DNA from: Pythium myriotylum | Lineage: Eukaryota; Oomycota; Peronosporomycetes; Pythiales; Pythiaceae | Reading direction: 5' to 3' | Length of the DNA: 64,000 bases | Assembly: GCA_023091665.1 (NCBI GenBank) | Contig: JALJCQ010000018.1 | Coordinates: 682,001-746,000, forward strand | The notes under the pieces: model-generated | The model's database searches: none | The model's input: the letters and a program-made list of their open reading frames with translations, nothing else | Told to the model about the DNA's origin: nothing | Shown here: piece by piece, positions 28,245-39,224 of the stretch | How the letters are laid out: each line of letters starts with the position of its first letter | How positions within the stretch are numbered: the stretch's first letter is position 1 | Translations under genes and position numbers: made by a program

Positions 28245-31086
28245 ATGTCCCGCCACAACAGCATTAAGGGCGCGACGGCTGCACTTCCACACGTTGCATT
28301 GCCGCTTTTGTCAGATGACCGACGATCTCGGCAGGAATGGATCCAGAATCAACTCGAAGACCGGAGGCGGCGACGCGACCGAGAGCAATTGGAGAAGCAG
28401 TCTGAGCTGGAGGAACACCAGGAGCGGTCATGGAGTCCCTTTGTCCGTGAGGCGGCTCGCTCTCACGAGCTGAACATTGCCTGGAAGCAGGCAAAGGGCT
28501 TCTTCTCCTGGGATCGCGTGCTGGCCTTGGACGAGTTAGAGGGGCTACGTGTCACAGGCTTTAGCTTTCAGTCCCTTCCAAGCGAACTGGCATCTTCTCT
28601 TCATTCGCTAACGGTTCTCTCATTGATCGCGTGCCAACTTGAGAGTCTTCCCGAGAACGTAAGTGAGTTTGTAGAAAATTCTATTGACTTATAGCACTGA
28701 TAAATATTTTTCTGGGCAACAGATCGGTGAGTTAGCGTCGCTAACGGAGCTGGACCTGACAAAGAACAACCTACGCCGTCTCCCTGAATCACTAAGCTCA
28801 CTTGTGTCTCTGCGACAACTGAATCTATCGAGCAATGTTTTGGAAGAGTTGCCCAATGACTTCGGGAAATTGGTTCTTCTGGATAAACTCTGGGTTGAAA
28901 ACAACCGACTAACCACGCTCCCACCATCGATCGCGTTAAGCCGAGCTCACAGTGCGAATTTCAGCAACAACCGCCTCCAAAGTCTACCTGAAGCAATCGG
29001 TGACATGCCCAACCTCGTTCACCTTAATGTCAATTTGAACCAGCTCATCGAGTTTCCCGACGCGCTCACGAGGCTGACACAGCTTCAGTCTCTTCATGCG
29101 TCACGCAACAAACTCGTAACACTGCCTCGTAATGTCGGCAACCTCGCAAGCCTAAAAGATCTTCGACTCGACTGGAACCAGATCACTGAGCTGCCGTTCT
29201 CGTTTCGTCTGCTTCGTTCGCTGGAGATCCTCTGCATGGAGAGGAATCCACTCAAGCTACCCCCACTTGAGTATATTTCGAAAGGCGTACCAGCCACGAT
29301 GCTCTACATCGAGCGATCACTGGAAGAGTTCGTGCACAAGGCGCGGCGCCAAGCTGTCGAGAAACTACAGGACGTGCTGGCGTTCGCTATGAAATTTGTG
29401 GACGAGCAACACAAGAAGACTGGAGGCGAAACGTCGGATGAGCTTGCTGAGGGCGACCTCGAGGCTCTCGACTCGCTCTTCGAGTCGCGGGTCGAACGCG
29501 CAGCTGGACAAAATGAGACGCTGCCGTTCTTTGCGGTCGTGTGGGATAGCTTCTTCGACGTGATACTGCCGATCATCGACCGTAGATCCAACGGATTTTT
29601 CCAGCTCCAGGAGTTCTGCTCGCGAGATGAGCTTGAAGATGCGCTGCAGCACTACAACGACTTCTTCGGCGCAGCGTCGCGCAAAGACAGCGCAGTGAGG
29701 TTTCGCCGCTGTGCGTGCATTGACGAGCTTGAGTGGAAGCACAACGGCGTGAAGAAGCGCAAGGTTTGTGTTCCCGGGCAGGCGCCGTACATGTGCGAGC
29801 GCGCTGCGCTACTCGTGCGCATGACCATGATGACCCAGGAGGAGGCAAAGGATCAGCTTGCAAGCACCTATCTCCGGCGCAAGATCGAACGGCTCGTGGC
29901 TAAGACCAAGCGTAAATGTGTCGACTTCATCAACTCTGAGGACGGTGTCGACCATTTTGAAAAGCTCGCGCTGGCAATGGCTAAGCGCCACTGTCTGCGG
30001 CGCAAGCGTGTCAAGAAACTGAGGCTTCAGCACGCCAAACAAAAGTTAGGGCTCGAGAAGAAAATACAGAAGTTGCGGGCAAAGATGGAGGCTTTTCGAA
30101 AAGTACGTGATGCACGGCGCAAAGGTTTGGAAGAGAAGCTGGGTGGTCTTAAGAAAGAGCAGGCGGCTCTGGGAGAGGACGTAAAGAACGCCAAGAAGGC
30201 CAAAAGACTGGGAGAGAAGATCCGCGAGATTGAGGACGAGATAGAGAAGGAGCCGATCGAGGACAAGAAGATCCTGGAGGTGGAATTGGCGATGGAGGCC
30301 ATCGAAAGTGCAGGTGAGAAGGCGAACGTGGCATTTGAGAAGGCAAAAGCCGCCGAAATGAACGACGGAGACCTGGAATCAGCGGACGAAGGAGAAGAGG
30401 AGGGAAGCGAAGAAGAGGCAGAGAGTGAGGAAGACAGTGGAGACGATGGCGATAGCGAGATCGACGATGAAGAAGACAACGCGACGAAAACCGACGAGGA
30501 CTCTGTATCCAACCACCCCGAGACCCTGAGCGACGATGGCGGCGAAGCGCGTAGCTTCTTTAACATCGAGATGCCGGATCTTCACGTGGAACCCTACCGT
30601 CGCGTTGCGAGCCGCGCCATCGAGAACTCGCTGGGCGACGACCGCGTCGTGAACGAGGAGGAGTTGCTTGTGCTCTATCAGCAGCATCTGCGTGATGCGT
30701 ATGTAGCTGAGAAATGTGCGCTCGTCGAGAAGAAGGCGACCTACGAGTTTTTACAGATGCGGGTTGTGCTCAAGCGGTGGATGGGCCATGGCACGCGCGC
30801 TGTCTTCGAGGGTTGGCGCGATGTCGTCAAGGAGAACCGCGCTAACGCTGCTCTCACTAAGAAGAAGCAGGTGAGAAAGCAGCAAATTGAGGCCCAGAAC
30901 AAGGCGCTCGCCGAGGAGCTCGCCCGCGTCGAGGCCAGGAAATGGGTCCACCGCGTCGACATGTACACGGACGCCGTCTACTATGAGCACAGCGAGACTG
31001 GTGAGACGAGTTGGACACCGCCCATTTACTGGGAGGAAGAGCAGCAGCGTCTGGCTGTGCCACCACTCCGGCTACCTCCTTTGTAA
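28245..31086 (+). CDS. Leucine-rich repeat protein with coiled coil and C-terminal WW domain
   Basis: Two exons, 28245-28658 and 28723-31086, with a 64-bp phase-0 intron (AAC|gtaagt...caacag). The product is about 925 residues. The N-terminus is basic and charged. Residues of about 100-330 carry seven or more typical LRRs of the LxxLxLxxNxLxxLP type, such as LTELDLTKNNLRRLPESL, interrupted only by the intron. A helical region with a CERAALLVRM segment, long coiled coils and a strongly acidic stretch (DEGEEEGSEEEAESEEDSGD) follow. Residues of about 885-912 form a WW domain (WVHRVDMYTDAVYYEHSETG, ending SWTPP). LRR plus WW plus coiled coil suggests a scaffold. Related architectures occur in ciliary and cytoskeletal proteins, but that role is inference. 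Confidence 0.85.
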
Positions 31087-31132
31087 CAGAACACTTGTCA
31101 TCTTTATTTGGCTTTCATCTTCACAATAAATA

Positions 31133-33097
31133 ATGTCAAGGGGACATGTGCGGCCTGCAGACATCGCGACACGCCTGGCCGTGGGGCTCAAGGCCATCCG
31201 GAACAAGCCGCCTCCAGGCACTAAGCTTGCACTCTCGCTGCTAGGATTTCGCCTCGCGTGGATCTCCTTGTTTGCCTTTCACTCACTGTGCGCAATTAGC
31301 TACGGCGTCTGGGCTTACGTGCACTGCTCACTCACTACCTCAGCTCAAGTCGAGTCTCTCTCCTTCATCGGCTTGATCCTCGACCCTGTGGCTTTCACTG
31401 TCGCGGGTGGCGTCTTCACCGCCTTTGCAGTTCTCCACATATGGGAGGCCACGCGGATGGCTACCGTCTCTCTTCGACAAAGTCGACTCATAATGATCCC
31501 TCCCAGTAGGGAAATCTGTGCTACCCAGAATCGACTGACGCGACTGCTTCACCGCCTTTGGGACATTCTCACACGCACCGTGGTTGCGTTGAAGCATCAT
31601 TACTATGATGAGCTGTTCACTGCCCAGGAGGTTCTCGAAATCGTCTTGCTCTCCCAGCGCGGCTACGGATTTACTCAGTGGCAGTCCCACTCGTGGCCAC
31701 TGCGTTGTTACGTAGTGTTCCTGGTCGCGAGCTGCTGGTGCACACCGTTCTTTCACTGGAAGCTGCACAGCACCAAGGCGACACAGCACCTGGTGAGCAA
31801 GGTAGCTGATATGCTCTGTGACTTTGCCACGACGCTCGTGCTGCCGGCTGCGATGTCTTGGCCTCAGCTGCCTCTTTTCGACGCCCACTTCGTGTGGTAC
31901 CATGGAGACACTAGTGGATCAGGAGCAGGGACCGATCTCCAACAAAAAGCATTGCAGGGCATGCCGCAGACTACATTCGACGTCCTCAACGTGGTGGTGT
32001 TCTCTGTGTTTCTGATGACACGAGTTGTCGGTGTGAGAGCCTCGATCCGTCTCCAAAGCACTACTGAGCACTCACAAAAACAAGCGATGTGGGTGGTGGT
32101 GAATAAACCCAGACGTCAGGGGCAAAGGCTGTGGATGCGAGCGATCCACACGCTTGCCTTTGTCTGGGGTCTCGTCGTTGTCATAGCCACAATTATCAGT
32201 GAGACGAGATCTCGATACATTTGGTGCGAAAACCAGGCATTCCCGTGGTTCGTCATGAAAGCTCAGTGCACGGTGGTTCAATTCAACTGCTCAACTCTGA
32301 GTATCGGGGGAGCGGAAAGCGAGCTCGACCTGCTCCTGTCAAATGTGAACCATATTCTAGTGCGAGAAATCTCGTTCAGTGACTGCCCGACACTCGAAGT
32401 CCCGCCCACACTACAGAGGCTTTCGGAACTGCGTCGACTGAGATTTGCCGATTGCAACTTGGTCCGCTGGAACGCCTCCGTCGCGATTCTAGATCGCTTT
32501 CAGCCTTTCCTCGACGAAATCGGACTAGTGAACGTCTCCCTACCGAGTGGTTTCCCTCAGGGTCTCTGCTGCACAGGGCAATTCCCAGAGTTCTTGAACG
32601 TTCTGAAGCTCGACAGCATGAACCTCTCGTCGATCCCCGAATCGTTGGACAGTGTCTGGAGGCGTCCCCGCGAGCTGTCTTTGAATAGGAATGCTTTCTC
32701 CAGTGTGCCTGCTGTAGTGCGTCGCCTACAACCCGTCACATTGTCCATGGAGAACAACAATCTGATCGAAGTTCCACCGGATCTCTTCGTTGGTTCAGGG
32801 AGCTTCTGGGGAGAAGAACTCCGCGTATCACAGAACCCAATTAAGAACCTGCCAAATGACCTACCGCCGCATGAAAAGCTGCGATCTCTATGGCTAGACC
32901 ACACGGAGATTTTATTCCTTCCGGCGTGGGTGGTGCAAACCACCAGACTAGCGCTCACGCGCACACCGTTTTGTACTTCCTTTGCCAACTTGACTTTCGG
33001 AGAACGAGCTCTCGCACTTACCGCCAGCAACATGAGCTACATGGTGCAGCCGTGGGTTTCAGGGCTAGTTGACTGTGTACATGGTGCTTACATGTAA
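31133..33097 (+). CDS. Multi-pass membrane protein with degenerate leucine-rich repeats
   Basis: A 654-residue single-exon protein with its ATG at 31133, only 46 bp after the stop of the LRR-WW gene. About six hydrophobic segments occupy the first 370 residues, for example WISLFAFHSLCAISYGVWAY, FTVAGGVFTAFAVLHIW, CYVVFLVASCWCTPFF and IHTLAFVWGLVVVIATII. A Cys-containing linker is followed by irregular LRRs over residues of about 410-620 (LKLDSMNLSSIPESL and LSMENNNLIEVPPDL). I see no kinase or other enzymatic domain. Families of membrane-LRR proteins are common in Phytophthora; their ligands are unknown. The LRR part is presumably extracytoplasmic or a cytosolic tail; topology is not determined. 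Confidence 0.78.
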   Translation: MSRGHVRPADIATRLAVGLKAIRNKPPPGTKLALSLLGFRLAWISLFAFHSLCAISYGVWAYVHCSLTTSAQVESLSFIGLILDPVAFTVAGGVFTAFAVLHIWEATRMATVSLRQSRLIMIPPSREICATQNRLTRLLHRLWDILTRTVVALKHHYYDELFTAQEVLEIVLLSQRGYGFTQWQSHSWPLRCYVVFLVASCWCTPFFHWKLHSTKATQHLVSKVADMLCDFATTLVLPAAMSWPQLPLFDAHFVWYHGDTSGSGAGTDLQQKALQGMPQTTFDVLNVVVFSVFLMTRVVGVRASIRLQSTTEHSQKQAMWVVVNKPRRQGQRLWMRAIHTLAFVWGLVVVIATIISETRSRYIWCENQAFPWFVMKAQCTVVQFNCSTLSIGGAESELDLLLSNVNHILVREISFSDCPTLEVPPTLQRLSELRRLRFADCNLVRWNASVAILDRFQPFLDEIGLVNVSLPSGFPQGLCCTGQFPEFLNVLKLDSMNLSSIPESLDSVWRRPRELSLNRNAFSSVPAVVRRLQPVTLSMENNNLIEVPPDLFVGSGSFWGEELRVSQNPIKNLPNDLPPHEKLRSLWLDHTEILFLPAWVVQTTRLALTRTPFCTSFANLTFGERALALTASNMSYMVQPWVSGLVDCVHGAYM

Positions 33098-33155
33098 TGA
33101 TCATGTAATTAGATTGATCAATAATGATCTAAGATTGTTGCATGTATCGGCAATT

Positions 33156-35288
33156 TCACGTCACCGCGATCTTGTGGGCGAACGACGAGCATGCAATGGC
33201 CAGCGCCAGCAACGGCGACAGCGGTGACTGGTAGTCGAGCGTGAAACGCGACTTGGTCACTTTGCCGAAGCGTAGATACGTCGTGTCCTCGCCGAACTCA
33301 ACCTCCATGGCATCATTTCCCTGCTCAGCAACAATAAGAAAGTTCTTCTTTGACGCCAGTTTCACCCGTCCTTGGAAGTTTAACGTCCAAGCTCCAAGGT
33401 CTTCATTCCACGAAGGTTTGCGGGTCTCAAACGTTATAAGGTCACAGTCGAAGTCCTCTTGCTCGACCGCACCGTACGGTGTCATGATGTCACGCCTGTG
33501 GGCCGCGCCGCGAGTGCGGAGTTGGTTCATGCGCATTGCTCTCGCGCGCCCTCTATGATCGTCGTCGTCGTGCCATGCAGCTGCAAGAGTCGTCGCAATT
33601 GTGGACCCTCCGATGCTCAAATCGAGTTCAACATCTTCCAGCGAAAAGTGACGCATCTTCTCCACGAACGAGAGGCTCCGAGTCTGCTTGATGCGCTTGT
33701 ATCGCTCGGAGATGGCGCCGTTTCTGTCCATCATGGAAGTGTTGAACACGGCGTTGTTACTGCCCATACCAGTGGTTGCTGGACGCGGTCGAGGTCCCGG
33801 TTCATCTTTATCATCCGCATCTTCATCACCAACGAGGTGCGGTTGCTTCGGAAAGGCAACTTTGAGGAAGTTGGGTACTCGACCTAAGACGTTGGTGCTG
33901 TATTCGATAAAACCGAGCTCGTTGCGTCGCTTCTGCTGGTGATCGAGGAGCGTGAATTCGGTCCCAATAAAATTTGGCTCGAGGCGTCCAATAAACACAG
34001 CTGAGTCTTCGTTCTTGGGTAGATCTCTCCACTCTCTCAAGTGAGCATCTTGTAGTGTGTGGAATAGAAACTCGCCAGTGCGTTCGTTCACGCATGAACA
34101 CGCCAACAGGAACTCGCCAGTGTCTTCCCTGTGGAAGTTGAAAGTCGTCACCCTCTCCCCGCGAAGGCGCTCGACACAGCCGAGGATGAGCTCGCGATTC
34201 GGAAGTGGTACAGGTGCGCGATAGAATTTCTCTTTGTGCTCATGGATGAATCTCTTGGCTTGAATAATATCTGAGTCCTGGTTGTAAATGCTCAGATCTC
34301 CAGCAGCTTCGAGAGATTTAAAGTGGAGTGTATGTTTGCTATAGGTGACTCGGCGCAGTTGTGCAAGAGTCTCCTGGAAGCCCAGCTCAAGACATGATGC
34401 TCCGTTGATGGCAGTGAGTACATCTCCAATTCGGATTACGCCGCAAGCCATTGCTGGTCCATCTTCGTTGTTAATCTTTTTAAATCCTTTCACCACAGCC
34501 TGTCGACCGTACCAGTCAGTCTCGAGCTCGAGCCCAATCGGCCCTTTTTCAAACGTCACATCGTACGAATCATAGTTGCGAGCTGGTAAAGCAGTTGTCG
34601 CCGAGAACGAACCGAAGATGTGTCTCCTCCCACCAAGCACAGATCCGACTGCAGGACTAGACAAACTCGAAGATGTAGAACTGAACGATGCGAGTCGAGA
34701 AAAAATACTCTTAATCAGTGATGGCGACTCGTGCTGTCGGGGTGGTAAGTGATATGGCATGAATGAACCGTCATTGAGATCGTCATCTTCATCGAACAGT
34801 GAGGACGCCGGCTGGTCGTTTGAACCACTAAGAGGAAGGTGACTCCACCCAGCACTAGTCATTACTGGGTCTTCCCGGAACTGTCCTCGTCCCTTTGCGT
34901 GGCGAAATTTTGTCTCGGGCTCAATATGAGAGTCAACGATTATCGATGCACATTTATCTGCTACGTTGCAATTGACGAAGTCTCCCCAATCTTCTTCAAT
35001 GCCATCGGTGATGAAAAATCTTGATGCCGGTGGACTAGTGTTCGCTTGTACAGGATTGAACGAATCTGTGGCCGGTGCTAGTATGTTGTCATACCATGGA
35101 TCAGCTGCGCGCTTCATACTGATGGGCGAGAAAGGATCTAATTCACTGAGCATTGACGACGTCGATGAGCTGCTTGTGAACGACGCATTGTCTACTCGTC
35201 GCGTATTTGATGCATTCTTCGGTAGATGGCTCGCCACGCCTCGTGTCTGGTGGAAGGAGGCATACTCGTCGTTGGTGAAGAACGACAT
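33156..35288 (-). CDS. Tubby-like protein with internal PDZ domain
   Basis: A 710-residue protein. The ATG at 35288 is used; the open frame extends to a TTG at 35333 without another ATG. The N-terminal 240 residues are polar and probably disordered. Residues of about 242-325 form a PDZ domain (FEKGPIGLELETDW, VIRIGDVLTAINGAS, and a final LHFKSLE strand). From about 375 to the end is a tubby domain: FIGRLEPNFIGTEFTLLD, the ARN-like ELGFIEYSTNVLG strand, and the terminal FTLDYQSPLSPLLALAIACS helix that fills the beta-barrel. A roughly 80-residue disordered insertion splits the tubby barrel. Tubby proteins bind phosphoinositides and deliver cargo to cilia. It is divergent from the C2HC gene with 114 bp between the ATGs. 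Confidence 0.9.
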   Translation of the reverse strand: MSFFTNDEYASFHQTRGVASHLPKNASNTRRVDNASFTSSSSTSSMLSELDPFSPISMKRAADPWYDNILAPATDSFNPVQANTSPPASRFFITDGIEEDWGDFVNCNVADKCASIIVDSHIEPETKFRHAKGRGQFREDPVMTSAGWSHLPLSGSNDQPASSLFDEDDDLNDGSFMPYHLPPRQHESPSLIKSIFSRLASFSSTSSSLSSPAVGSVLGGRRHIFGSFSATTALPARNYDSYDVTFEKGPIGLELETDWYGRQAVVKGFKKINNEDGPAMACGVIRIGDVLTAINGASCLELGFQETLAQLRRVTYSKHTLHFKSLEAAGDLSIYNQDSDIIQAKRFIHEHKEKFYRAPVPLPNRELILGCVERLRGERVTTFNFHREDTGEFLLACSCVNERTGEFLFHTLQDAHLREWRDLPKNEDSAVFIGRLEPNFIGTEFTLLDHQQKRRNELGFIEYSTNVLGRVPNFLKVAFPKQPHLVGDEDADDKDEPGPRPRPATTGMGSNNAVFNTSMMDRNGAISERYKRIKQTRSLSFVEKMRHFSLEDVELDLSIGGSTIATTLAAAWHDDDDHRGRARAMRMNQLRTRGAAHRRDIMTPYGAVEQEDFDCDLITFETRKPSWNEDLGAWTLNFQGRVKLASKKNFLIVAEQGNDAMEVEFGEDTTYLRFGKVTKSRFTLDYQSPLSPLLALAIACSSFAHKIAVT

Positions 35289-35402
35289 CGCGGAATCGAA
35301 TGCCTCGGTCTCCGTGATCCTGACTCGAATCAAGTGGGCGAGTTCAGGTCTTATGGAAGTGCAGAATTAGCGTCAAACTCTCTCCAAAGTCAGGATTCAA
35401 AT

Positions 35403-36167
35403 ATGCCAGGAATAGCTTCTTTGTCACAAAACTTTGACGCCAGGCTTGCTAGAACGCATGCACATCAGATCACAGGGCTGCACCGGCAAGAAATGGCCTC
35501 TGGCTCTCACAATCGACCGTGCGCACCCGTGTGCAAGTGCTGTGGTGAACAGTACTTTGCTGCCTCGCTCCCAATTCACCAGAAGACTTGTTTTCAACGA
35601 AACCCATTTGTCGATATTATCTGTGGATCTTGTAGAAGAGTTGTGAAGAGCGGCAAGTACCGTGACCACATTCAAACATGTCCTGGACTAATGCTGGAGC
35701 CACCTCGAGAATTCTTGGCAAAACAAGACGCTCAACCAGAAGACCTGAACCACCCAGAAGCTGATGGGCGAGTGAGATGCCGAAAGTGTGACCGTGCATT
35801 CCAAGCCGCACGTGTTGGGAAACACCAGTCGGTTTGTTTGGGTACTAAACGAGCAGTTCATTTCGAGAAGCGAATTACCCCTAGTCACGAAGCCATCCGA
35901 AAGCGGAGTCACAAGGCTTCGATCTCAATCACGCACTCCCATCCGAGGACCATCCTTGTTGAAGATGCTGAGAAAACAGCCGTGAGAATCTTTACTCGCC
36001 CGGAAGCACACAGTGAATTAGGTTCAAGACTTGCACAAACGAAGTTGTTCGATGCAGTGCATCGTGATGCAGGGAGACAGTTTGCAGGTAGTTCTCACGG
36101 CAATCTCTCGACATCTACTACAACATCTGCTGGAAACCCTCTTGCAACAAGTCGACTGATGATCTAG
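35403..36167 (+). CDS. C2HC-type zinc finger protein (ZC2HC1-like)
   Basis: A 254-residue protein from the ATG at 35403; the longer open frame upstream overlaps the divergent tubby gene and is not used. Two or three C2HC fingers are visible: CKCCGEQYFAASLPIHQKTC, ICGSCRRVVKSGKYRDHIQT followed by C, and CRKCDRAFQAARVGKHQSVC. The spacing CxxC-x12-H-x4-C is the zf-C2HC_2 pattern. The C-terminal 90 residues are basic and Ser/Thr-rich. ZC2HC1 proteins are widespread in ciliated eukaryotes with no firm biochemical role. The tight divergent pairing with the tubby gene allows co-regulation. Confidence 0.85.
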   Translation: MPGIASLSQNFDARLARTHAHQITGLHRQEMASGSHNRPCAPVCKCCGEQYFAASLPIHQKTCFQRNPFVDIICGSCRRVVKSGKYRDHIQTCPGLMLEPPREFLAKQDAQPEDLNHPEADGRVRCRKCDRAFQAARVGKHQSVCLGTKRAVHFEKRITPSHEAIRKRSHKASISITHSHPRTILVEDAEKTAVRIFTRPEAHSELGSRLAQTKLFDAVHRDAGRQFAGSSHGNLSTSTTTSAGNPLATSRLMI

Positions 36168-36298
36168 GGACCTACAACAAGAGAAATAATGCAGAGATAA
36201 CATCCCACACAGGTGACCAATCTGATCTTGAGTAGCAATCTCTGTGAATAAGCCCATGACCAAGCGCAGTTCCCCAAATTAACCTGGGCAGCTACCTG

Positions 36299-39224
36299 CT
36301 AGCGACTCAAGAGTATACCCAGCTGCTCCTCACAGAAGGATCGCACTTGATGTGGTGTGAGTGTCAAAATGTTACATGCTTCAAGGATTGTCGCGATCTG
36401 CTCCATTGCACTTTGCTCGGTGTCATCAATATCACGCAAAGCTTCGCAGATCTCGCTTAACTTGATCGAAGGAGTCTCAATAATTCGGCATAGATCAAAA
36501 GTCTTCCGCAAGTAAGCTCTGGGGTTCTTCGTCCCATTAGACTGGAAAACCGAGGCAATAGCAGCAACATCCACCAAAAACTGAGCTTGCGCAGCTTTCG
36601 ACCAGCCAATTGATCTTTCTGCGCCATTAGCAAGACTTGCAGAAGCAAGTGGCTCTACAGCACCGATGGCTGTCGCAGCATTTGCAAGACTGAAGGCTGA
36701 TCCGCTGAGCGGAGGAGTTGCTTTCGTGAAAACAGAAGCTGCAGTAGAATACAAAGCATCATCCAACGCTGACGCTAGCGGCTTCCATAGCTGGCTGAAC
36801 ACGTCATCTGCCAACAGGGTTTTGCGTCCACTACTGAGAACATGCTGAAGAAGCGAGATTCCAAAACCGAGCTCCGACGAAACCTCCTCGACAACAACTT
36901 CAGGATGCGAAATCTGTGACCACAAGGGGCTTTGCAAACAAACACGAGTACTTCAGTGGCGAACATGAATACGATAAAAAGGCTTCTAGAGCGTACCTAT
37001 TCCGATATCTGCGCAAAGCATTCCTCCACGAGCCGATCACTGCTTTATCGACTTCACCGATAAGTGATACGATCAATGCCTTGTAGTCGCTAACCTGCCG
37101 CTCAAAGATGGTGCGACTGAAGAGTAAGGTTTCGGCATCAATAGTTTCTTCTAGTTCGTGCTGTGTATCGATGAGTTCTGAATCGTCGTTGCCCTGGCCT
37201 TGCTCAGCCTCTGGAGTGTCTATAGCCAATTCGTCACTACGACCGAAAAGGCTTTTAACAGTTTTGGACCCTACAGAATACGCAGCGGAGAAAGCAGCGG
37301 CGGGGCCGATCATTGATCCAGGGCCAGCGATAGCTTGTCGAACGGCTACAGCTTCCTCACGCGCCATGATCGTCTTTGTCGCAGCTGAAGCAACATTCTT
37401 AATCATAGCAGTGGAGTGTTCCAGGTGCATCCTTAGGATTTGGGTACGCGAATGATCTGATTCAGCAACTTTGCGCATAAGCTCGATGAAGAATGGGTTT
37501 TCATCCCAAGCTTGAAGGACTTGAACGACATGTTGAGCCCCATTCACCGCGGCGAGAACTGGGGTCAATGGCTCGAGACCATCCGTGAGCTTTGCTATGT
37601 TCACCTGCCGAGCTTGTGAAGCGCACACTTGATGAAAATCGCCCAGAAGTACGAACAAAACCTGGGAGATGTAAACGTATCGATGCCCTTCGTTTCTGAA
37701 GTGAGCAAAGCGCCGACACATGAAGTCAAGCAACGCGGCATATTGCTGAGCTGCGCGCGGCACCTTATGTGTCAGAGTCCAAGCGTCCTTCTCCGACAGT
37801 ATGGCGTTCGAGAGAGTCTCTTTGGCGTACTGGACATCAACTCGGGTCCACGCAAACAGCGTCTTGGTGTCTTCTGTGAGCACATCGACAACTCGCGGGA
37901 AAGTCGTTATCTTGGCACCGCAATAGGAGTCATAGCCAAACTCATCGTCGACTAGTTGCTCGAAGATAAGGACTTCATCGATTGTGTGGCAAAACACAGC
38001 GCGCTCCTGCTTGTCCACGCTTACATTAGATCCAGGCTCAAAAGCAAACTGGCCGTTCGTACCGAGATGATGGACGGGAGGTCCTTTCGAAGTTTCTTCA
38101 TGGCTGTTATCGTCAATCCTCGCAGAAAGAGTATTTGCGCATCAACGCAGTCCAGCATGTCACGGCGTTTCTTTAGCTCAGGGGTCACAACAGTCGCAAG
38201 GAAGTGGGCGTGAGCCCTCGTCTGGTCGACCACGTGGCTGAGCCACCACTCTGGCTTGGTGATTCGGTTCGTTTTGCTTTCAGTACGCTCGAAATGGTAC
38301 TTGAACCGCATACGAATCGGTTCCAGAAGGCATTCGATGGCCCACAACTCGACGGGCCTCATCTCTTCATGGTCACCATTTTTGAGCTCGGCCTGGAGCT
38401 GACTGACGTGGAGCGAAAGTAGATATGCGAACGCTCGCGCAATCTCCTGAAACTTGAGCTTCTGATATCACAGTTGCCTCAGTTCGTGGGTCGTAAGCGT
38501 AAGCGAGAGGCAGCGCCGCACCTGGTCGTCGAACTCATTCTCTGGGATCACGCGTGGCCACTCCACGGCCTCGAGCGCTGCTTGCAGCTTCTCGACCGCG
38601 AACTGCTTGATACCATAGGACAGTTCGTCTACTCGCCGCATCGCCTCTCCCTGACAGAGAACCACAGAGTTGTAAGGATCACGCTGATCCGTCCTGGTAG
38701 ATAAGACTACGTACGCGCAGAGCGGCATACTCGCTCGGGATTGTCTGCACGAACGACGAGTACGCCTGAAACGCATCTAGCGCCGCATCTGTCGCTTGGG
38801 CGGCATGCGCTTTCGCCTCCTGGCTGCGGCGCTCGATCTCGAGCGCCATTTCGAGGTATTTGGCCCGTGCGTCCAGTTTCTGCAGTCGCAGCGCCGCCGG
38901 CTCGAGCAGCGCGACGACGCTCGCGAAGTGGCTCTCAGCCGCCTCGATGGTCTCTCCGACCTCCTCGAGGCCTTCCGCTGCACCGCGGATCTCGCGCTGG
39001 AAGGCCTGCGCCTCCTGCGGCGCTGAGACTCGGAGCGACTTCAACTCGTCGTCGAGACGCGAATACTCGGCCTCCTGCGCCGCGAGCTGCTGCTGCAAAG
39101 TCGCGTGGAGCTCGCGCATCGCTCTGGAGACGTCTTTCGGGTCGCGCGAGCCGTCTGGGAGGCGTGGGAGACCCGCCAGCACGCGCGCCCAGAGCTCGGC
39201 GAGGTCATCCGTCGGACGCGTCAT
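36299..39224 (-). CDS. RINT1: RINT1/Tip20-family vesicle tethering factor, five exons
   Basis: Exons on the minus strand are 39224-38715, 38650-38522, 38446-38063, 38006-36997 and 36929-36299, giving about 887 residues. The four introns are 56-75 bp, with donors gtacgt, gtgcgg, gtacga and gtacgc and acceptors cag, cag, cag and aag. Without the second intron a TGA interrupts the frame. The N-terminus is a coiled coil. The family core shows FKYHFERTESKTN then KPEWWLSHVVDQ, later HTIDEVLIFEQLV and DKAVIGSWRNALRRY. RINT1 and yeast Tip20 form the Dsl1/NRZ complex that tethers Golgi-derived vesicles at the ER and engages SNAREs. The order of motifs matches the family; the exact third acceptor is uncertain by one codon. 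Confidence 0.88.

Noticed and set aside
38447..38521. A premature TGA in the RINT1 gene that would make it a pseudogene.
   Set aside because: A 75-bp phase-0 intron with CAG|gtgcgg and tttcag removes the stop and joins two family-like segments, so the gene is intact.
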